A DNA stretch of 64,000 nucleotides, from NCBI GenBank assembly GCA_033977485.1, contig CM066997.1, forward strand, positions 80,198,634 to 80,262,633, given 5' to 3'. The translations under genes were made by a program, and so were the position numbers. The notes under the pieces are model-generated. The model saw only the letters and a list, made by a program, of their open reading frames with translations. It did not search any database and was not told the DNA's origin. This document shows positions 58,380 to 64,000 of this stretch, piece by piece (within the stretch, counting starts at the first letter, position 1; each line of letters begins with the position of its first letter). The DNA comes from Hydrangea macrophylla. Taxonomy: Eukaryota > Streptophyta > Magnoliopsida > Cornales > Hydrangeaceae.

Positions 58380-59680
58380 AAGAGAAATAGACCTTTGCGT
58401 AGAATTAGTACCTGGAACATTACCGATATCTAAGACTCCATATAGGAAGGCACCGACTGAAATGTTGGAACTGAAAAAGCAAGTTCAGGAACTTGAAGAT
58501 TTAGGATTCATTCATCCGAGTACGTCGCCTTGGGGAGCACCAGTTCTGTTTGTGAAGAAAAAGGACGGCACACTTCGACTCTGCATAAACTACAGAGAGT
58601 TGAACAAGGTTACGATTAAGAATAAATATCCACTACCCTGGATAGACGACCTATTCGAACAGTTACAAGGATCAAGGATCTTTTCCAAGATCAATCTGTG
58701 TTCGGGATATCACCAGTTGTTAGTTCGACCAGAGGATGTGCCAAAGACTACATTCAGGATAAGATACGGGCATTAAACGTTTTTAGTTATGCCTTTTGGA
58801 TTAACAAATGCGCCAGCTGTATTCATGGACTTAATGAATAGGGTATTCAGACCATATATGATATCTGGATAAATTCATTATTGTGTTCAGCGACGACATA
58901 CTGATCTACTCAAAGACGGAAGAGGATCACAAAGAGCACTTACAGATTGCCTTGCAGACACTCAGAGATAGCAAGTTGTATGCAAAGTTCAGCAAGTGCA
59001 AATTTTGGCTACAAGAGGTCAAATTCTTGGGACATGTTATATCTCAAGACAGTATTTTAGTGGACTCATCTAAGATTGTTGCAGTCTTAAGCTGGGACAG
59101 ACCAACTAATGCAACAAAGGTGAGAAGTTTTCTTGGTCTAGCAGGATATTATCGAAGATTTATCGAAGGATTTTCCAGGATAGCCGGACCATTGACAAAT
59201 TTTACGAGGAAAGAGATAAAGTACGAATGGACAGATAAGCATGAGCATGCATTTCAGGAGTTAAAGGAAAGATTGACTTCTACACCAATACACGTGATAC
59301 CTAAGAGTGGAGAAAGGTATGTGATCTACAATGATGCATCACACCAAGGACTTGGTTATGTACTTATGCAAAACGGGAATGTCATTGCATATGGATCAAG
59401 ATAATTGAAGGTACATGAGAAGAATTATCCGACCCATGATCTGGAATTGGCAGCAACAGTGTTTGCATTGAAGATTTAGAGACACTATCTTTATGGAGAG
59501 AAGTTTGATCTGTTTTCTGATCATAAAAGCGTGAAGTATTTGTTTTAACAGAAGGAGTTGAACATGTGACAACGAAGATGAATGAAGTTACTCAAGAACT
59601 ATGACTTTTCATTATAATACCATCCAGGTAAAGCAAATGTTGTAGCATACGCTTTGAGTAGTAAACCTCGACTAGTCATC
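58380..59680 (+). pseudogene. Reverse transcriptase and RNase H of chromovirus 2
   Basis: RT fingers and palm: [20 protein letters not shown] (58530), then [12 protein letters not shown] with Asn for the first catalytic Asp. A TAA follows at 58774-58776 and a frameshift near 58867. The second catalytic block reads FSDDILIYS (58886). The connection region [18 protein letters not shown] and RNase H ([16 protein letters not shown]) are open to a stop at 59402. Further stops at about 59478, 59548 and 59570 break the rest. RT copies element RNA; this copy cannot. Confidence 0.88.
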
Positions 59681-60488
59681 GCTTCATTACTAATTCAAGA
59701 ATGGCAAACATTGGAAGTCTTAGCTGAATTCGAGCTTCAGCCAGTGGAGCCGATGGAAGGACAACGTTTCTGATGTCTGATGATACAACCAATTTTGATC
59801 AGCCTTATCATAGAGGCTTAGTAAACAACAGAAGATTTAAATTTATGGTTCGCCAAGATGTCAGCTAAGGAACCAGAAGTCTAGAGTATTAGTACAGACG
59901 GAACCTTACGATGTAAAGGTAGACTCTGTGTACCTGACGAAGGAAATCTCCATAAAGAAATATTGGATGAAGCACATAAGTCACAGATGACTATACATCC
60001 TGGAGGTACAAAGATGTATAAGGACTTGAAGATAAATTTTTAGTGGGAAAGAATGAAGAGAGAAGAGCCTGAGCATGTAGCCTAATGTCTTCTTTGTAAG
60101 CAAGTAAAGGCAGAACATCATAAACCACCTGGACTTCTACAACCATTACTGATTCCCCAATGGAAATGGAAACACATTACCATGGATTTCGTGGTAGAAT
60201 TGTCGAAGTCACAATAGAACCACGATGCCATTTGGGTAATCGTGGATCGACTTACAAAGACCACACATTTTATCGCCTACAGTATGACGTATACAGGAAC
60301 GTCTGAGCCGGATGTATCTATAGCACATTGTACGGTTACACAGAGTACCTATGTCCATCGTGTCAGATAGAGATTCGTGCTTTGCTGTAGAGTTCTGGAA
60401 GAGTCTCCGAACAGCAATGGGAACAACACTGAACTTGAGCTCAACCCTTCATCCACAAAATGATGGGCGGACTGAATAAGTCAATCAA
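59681..60488 (+). pseudogene. Integrase zinc-binding region and catalytic core of chromovirus 2
   Basis: Pieces in changing frames: ILDEAHKSQMTIHPGGTKMY (about 59966), [16 protein letters not shown] (60089), [12 protein letters not shown] and [16 protein letters not shown] (60179-60270), broken by stops near 59773, 59819, 60042, 60082 and 60216. The core's second Asp and Glu blocks fall in a frameshifted stretch at 60340-60480. Confidence 0.8.
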
Positions 60489-61230
60489 GTGATGGAAGAT
60501 ATGCTACGTGCTTGCGTTATTGATTTTGAGAATTCTTGGGAGGTGCACCTACCATTGTTCGCCTACAACAACAGTTATCATTCGAGCATAGGGATGATGC
60601 CGTTTGAAGCTTTGTACGGAAGACCTTGTCGATCACCACTATGTTGGGCCGAAGCTAGAGATACTCAACTTCTTGGGCTGGAGATAGTACGAGAGACTAG
60701 TGAGAAGATTCAGATCGTACTTGAGAAGATGAAGACAGGTCAGACCCGACACAAGAGCTATGCTAACAAGCGACGCAAAGACATGGAGTTCGCCGTTGGA
60801 GACCATGTGTTACTCAAAGTTTCACCTGTTCGAGGGATTGTTAGATTTGGTCAGAAAAGAGGCAAGTTATCACCACGATTCATTGGACCATTTGAGATTC
60901 TAGAGCGTGTTGGGAAGGTTGCTTATAGACTTGCATTGCCACCGAAGATGTCAGGAGTGCACAACATTTTTCACATCAGTATGTTGAGGAAGTGTGTTCA
61001 CAACCCAGCGCATGAGATCAACTTTGAAGATAATGAAGTCAACGACAACGTTATGTTTAATGAAGGATCAGTGCAAATTTTAGACCATGGAATCAAAAAG
61101 CTCAGGAATAAAGAGATCCTGTAAGTGAAGGTTCAGTGGAAGCATCATGATGAGGGAGAAGCTTCGTGGGAGTTAGAGTCGGAGATGCGTGAGAAATTTT
61201 CGTTTTTATTTTAGGCTTTGTTATTTTCGA
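60489..61230 (+). pseudogene. Integrase C-terminus and chromodomain of chromovirus 2
   Basis: Open from 60489 to TAA 61122-61124 (211 codons): MPFEALYGRPCRSPLCW, KSYANKRRKDMEF, FAVGDHVLLKVSP and KLSPRFIGPFEILERVG are the gypsy GPY/F module. MLRKCVHNP and VQILDHGIKKLRNKEIL begin the chromodomain. After the stop, VKVQWKHHDEGEASWELE continues in phase. Chromodomains steer insertion into particular chromatin. Confidence 0.88.
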
Positions 61231-61626
61231 TTTCGAGGACGAAATCCTTAATGAGTTGTGGATGATGTAATACCCTGTATTTTCAATAATTATTTAATGC
61301 AAAGAGATTCTATATACTTCCTTATACTTGAAATTCTATCTTCAATTGATCGAAGTCTTTTCGAGTGATCGAACTTTTCTAGAGTTCAAGCGATCGAACC
61401 CTTTTCGAGAGATCGAAACCCTATCGGCCTAAATTTATGACGTAGTCCCCACTTCAATCGATCAAAACCTTTTCAATCGATCAAACCTGATCGATCTGCT
61501 CTCGAGCGATCGAACTTAGTTCGATCAATCAAACATATAATCATCAGAATTTCAGGTTTCACGGAGAAACGGCAACCTGCACCTCCTCCCCTCTATATAT
61601 ATAAGCCATTCACGAGTGAGTGTGTT

Positions 61627-61662
<36 letters not shown>

Positions 61663-63187
61663 GTTAATTCAGAAAATCTAAAGAGAGAGAGAGTGGTGTT
61701 TTGATATATTTATATATATATATATACTTATACACATATATCATACACTATACACATCCATATACATTATATACACTCATAAGAAAAAGAGAAGCAAAGA
61801 AGAAGAAGAAGAAGAACAAGAACAAGAACAAGAAGAAGAACAAGAGAAAGAAAAGGAGAGATAGAGATGAAGAAGGGAACAAAGAGAGAAAAGAGGCCAT
61901 TAGAGAGAGGGAGCTCAAAGCTTGATGAGCCAAACACGTCCTTAGCACGTTTAGTGAGTCTTTACTCACTTGGTTTCAATTATATAATGTTTTTACAAGC
62001 TTTTGGTATGTTTAGACATTTAACATGTCCTTAAGACGTTTATATATTGCTGTTTACGAATCTGCTAGAGAAGACGACTCTCGATTGATTGAATTGAGTT
62101 CAATCGATTGAAGGTTCAATCGATCGAAGAGACTTCGATCGCTTGAACATTTCTTTCCGACAGTCAATCAAAATGGTTTCAATCGATCAAATTGAACAGA
62201 ACATGAATTGTTCCTTTAGTTTTTTATAAATGAGGTTCGACTGTTCAATTCTAGATTCGGACTTCTATTATGCAACTATGGGTTGATCAGGGAGAATGTG
62301 ACAACACAGATAAATATGATTAAGAATAATGGATTAACATAATGATGTTAGATACTATGCGGTTCATGTATAAGTACGATATCCACTCATTTTAATCAGA
62401 GTAGTCAGGCCACATGGGAATTGTCATGTATCGATATTAGTACTGAGTTTAAGTAGGTTTGATAAGTTCTGGATATGGTACGCGGGCGGACGCTTAGTCA
62501 TGATATGCTTTCACATGCAGTGGATGGTTTATATCCTTAACGAGCAGTGAGCAGGACCATGTAGTCCTAAAGTAGCCAGATGTTCCATGTTATATCCTTA
62601 ACGAACAGTGGATGATTTATATCCGTGACGAGCGGTGGATGGAGATCACTGGCATAATACGATGAGTTGTGGTCAAAGATTTGATATACAATTGTTCAAA
62701 GCATTTTATCTTTGACATGCGATGGATGGGTTATATCCTTAACGAATGGGGGATGGACTGACGTGGTGTTCATGATTGCGGTGGATGGTCTATATCCTTA
62801 ACGAGCAATGGGCAGAATGATGGTAGGTCTATATATGTGCGCAACGATTGAGTTTGTTCTTTCTAGATAGATTATGTTGATTATCGGTCTTAGGATAAAA
62901 AGACGATAAGGGTTGAGTTACGTTATTGGAATACAGAGAAGATACTATGTAATAGAACTATATCTTATGACTTCATAACTTGTTATATGTTATATCATTG
63001 ATACCCTGTGAGTTTCTATTCACTCAGCTTTCAGTAAGCTGACGGCCGTTATTGCCTAGACATTCCCCATCCAGATTACCCTGTCCTTTTTACTGCAGAT
63101 AATGGAGCTTATGACGACGATTACTACCCTGAAGGAGATTATGCAGAGGGTGGCCCCACTAATGCCGGTTACGCTAGAGAAGGAGTA

Positions 63188-63358
63188 TGGATGGCAACGG
63201 GGCGGGTATGGGATAGGGCCTCCATTTCCCGCCCCCGCCCCGTTTACATGAACATCATCCTCGGCCCCGCCTCGCCCCGAGAAGGTGTATATCCCATCCC
63301 CGACCCCGAGTGGTAACAGGGAACCCGACCCCGCCCCACCCGCCCCGCTAAGACACAT
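63188..63358. mobile_element. GC-rich DNA-element fragment (hAT-like, tentative)
   Basis: It begins GGATGGCAACGGGGCGGGTA, a start typical of plant non-autonomous DNA elements, and is filled with CCCCGCCCC words. It interrupts the chromovirus 2 3' LTR after GCTAGAGAAGGAG. No matching right terminus is seen before the window ends. Confidence 0.45.
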
Positions 63359-64000
63359 AATGAGTAGTATTATTATTTTAAAAAAAAAAATGCTTCATCA
63401 ATCTATAAGGATCTGAGACTTTTTCTTCCAAAATTGAAAGAATTTAAGATAGAGAAATACATATAGAGTGGAATTAGGAGACCAACATAAGAGAGAGATC
63501 AAGGAGAGTTAGAGAGAGAAATTGAAATTGGGTCTCACTAGAAACCTCAAAACAGAGGCTGATTTGATACAAATACTGAAATACATCAAAAATGGTTTGT
63601 TGTTACAAATACATCACCATGCACAAAGTTGAATTGTAGTCGTTACACACACAATCACACACAGTCTCACACACACACACGTACACACACACACACATAC
63701 CCTAAATTGTATGCCTCGCACATACAAGAACACACACAATCAGACTTGCACACACAAGAATACATACATACAGACCTAAATCGAATTCTTCACACATACA
63801 CGAACACACTTAAACACATCTACATATGCTGAAATTGGGAGTTAGGGTTTCAACATTACTTTATCTATTGGATTTCATAGTTGAGAGAGGAAGGTATCAA
63901 CGGCGCGTCTGGTAAGAAAGTGGTGGCGTCCGGAGGGAAGTGGCAACCTCAAGATGGGTGCGTGTATGTATGTGTGTATGTGTATGTGTGTGTGTGTGTG
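63359..64000. other. Terminal stretch with CA/GT microsatellites
   Basis: AT-rich sequence to about 63640, then ACAC-rich repeats at 63641-63820 (ACACACGTACACAC and ACACACAAGAATAC words) and (GT)n from 63960 to the end. No gene is recognised. Confidence 0.5.

Larger units (their letters stand above)
53044..63187 (+). mobile_element. Chromovirus 2 (Ty3/gypsy) inserted in the PMD-element LTR
   Basis: The 5' LTR is 53044-55187 (TGTAGTACCCTGTATTTTC to GGGGCATGATA) and the 3' LTR is 61266-63187, truncated by a GC-rich DNA element. The primer site TGGTATCAGAGCC is at 55195-55207. A CTATATATAT TATA box lies at 53376-53385, with its counterpart at about 61593. The CGAGGACGAAATCC motif before the 3' LTR is typical of Tekay-like chromoviruses. 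Coding order: an extra acidic ORF, gag, PR, RT-RH, INT, chromodomain, all with stops or shifts. Because the 3' end is cut, no TSD can be checked. Confidence 0.92.

Noticed and set aside
63641..63832. His/Thr-rich frame over the terminal CA repeats
   Set aside because: It is a translation of an ACAC microsatellite with no conserved domain.

Overview
The window is nuclear DNA of a flowering plant, probably a eudicot. It is AT-rich and gene-poor, with two recognisable host genes and a dense nest of plant-type transposable elements. The genus cannot be told from the sequence.

Layout. Positions 1-502 hold the 3' end of a plus-strand host gene whose last visible exon encodes the C-terminal half of a G-patch domain. 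Between 503 and 6852 there are small non-autonomous DNA elements (a PIF/Harbinger-type MITE and a Mutator-type element with a perfect 10-bp target duplication) and a truncated LTR retrotransposon. The one complete host gene is on the minus strand at 6853-10900: six coding exons and about 882 residues of a TRM (TON1-recruiting motif, DUF4378) protein, a family that ties microtubule arrays to TON1/PP2A complexes. Its fourth intron contains a tiny TRIM-like retroelement with three LTRs.

From 13 kb to 33 kb retrotransposons dominate. A 2.1-kb solo LTR (13262-15390, TSD cttcc) interrupts GC-rich, exon-like sequence. A Ty3/gypsy chromovirus (20177-33318, flanked by aaatat) has a 3.06-kb solo LTR nested in its 5' LTR, and its reverse-transcriptase core has been replaced by an antisense fragment of another retroelement. 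Between 17.6 and 20.1 kb, and again at 33.7-34.2 kb, the DNA is packed with the palindrome GTGAGAAATTTCTCAC.

At 35512-42850 lies an endogenous pararetrovirus (Caulimoviridae). The coat protein, protease, reverse transcriptase and RNase H frame and an intact second ORF are on the plus strand. The movement-protein region is on the minus strand, so this copy is rearranged. A promoter-like segment with an as-1-spaced TGACG pair follows the second ORF. A short direct repeat in a GA-rich host sequence flanks the whole locus.

From 43 kb to 48 kb there are only small elements: three copies of a MITE family that sits in TA microsatellites, a tRNA-derived SINE with a 17-bp target duplication, and Mutator- and hAT-type MITEs. 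At 48083-53043 a minus-strand LTR element with no visible polymerase carries a decayed plant mobile domain (PMD) protein. A second chromovirus (53044-63187) is inserted in its 5' LTR and carries an extra acidic ORF ahead of gag. The window ends in a GC-rich DNA-element fragment and CA/GT microsatellites.

A theme across the window is that four unrelated LTRs each carry a cluster of short, CpG-rich, self-complementary motifs, with a different sequence in each family.
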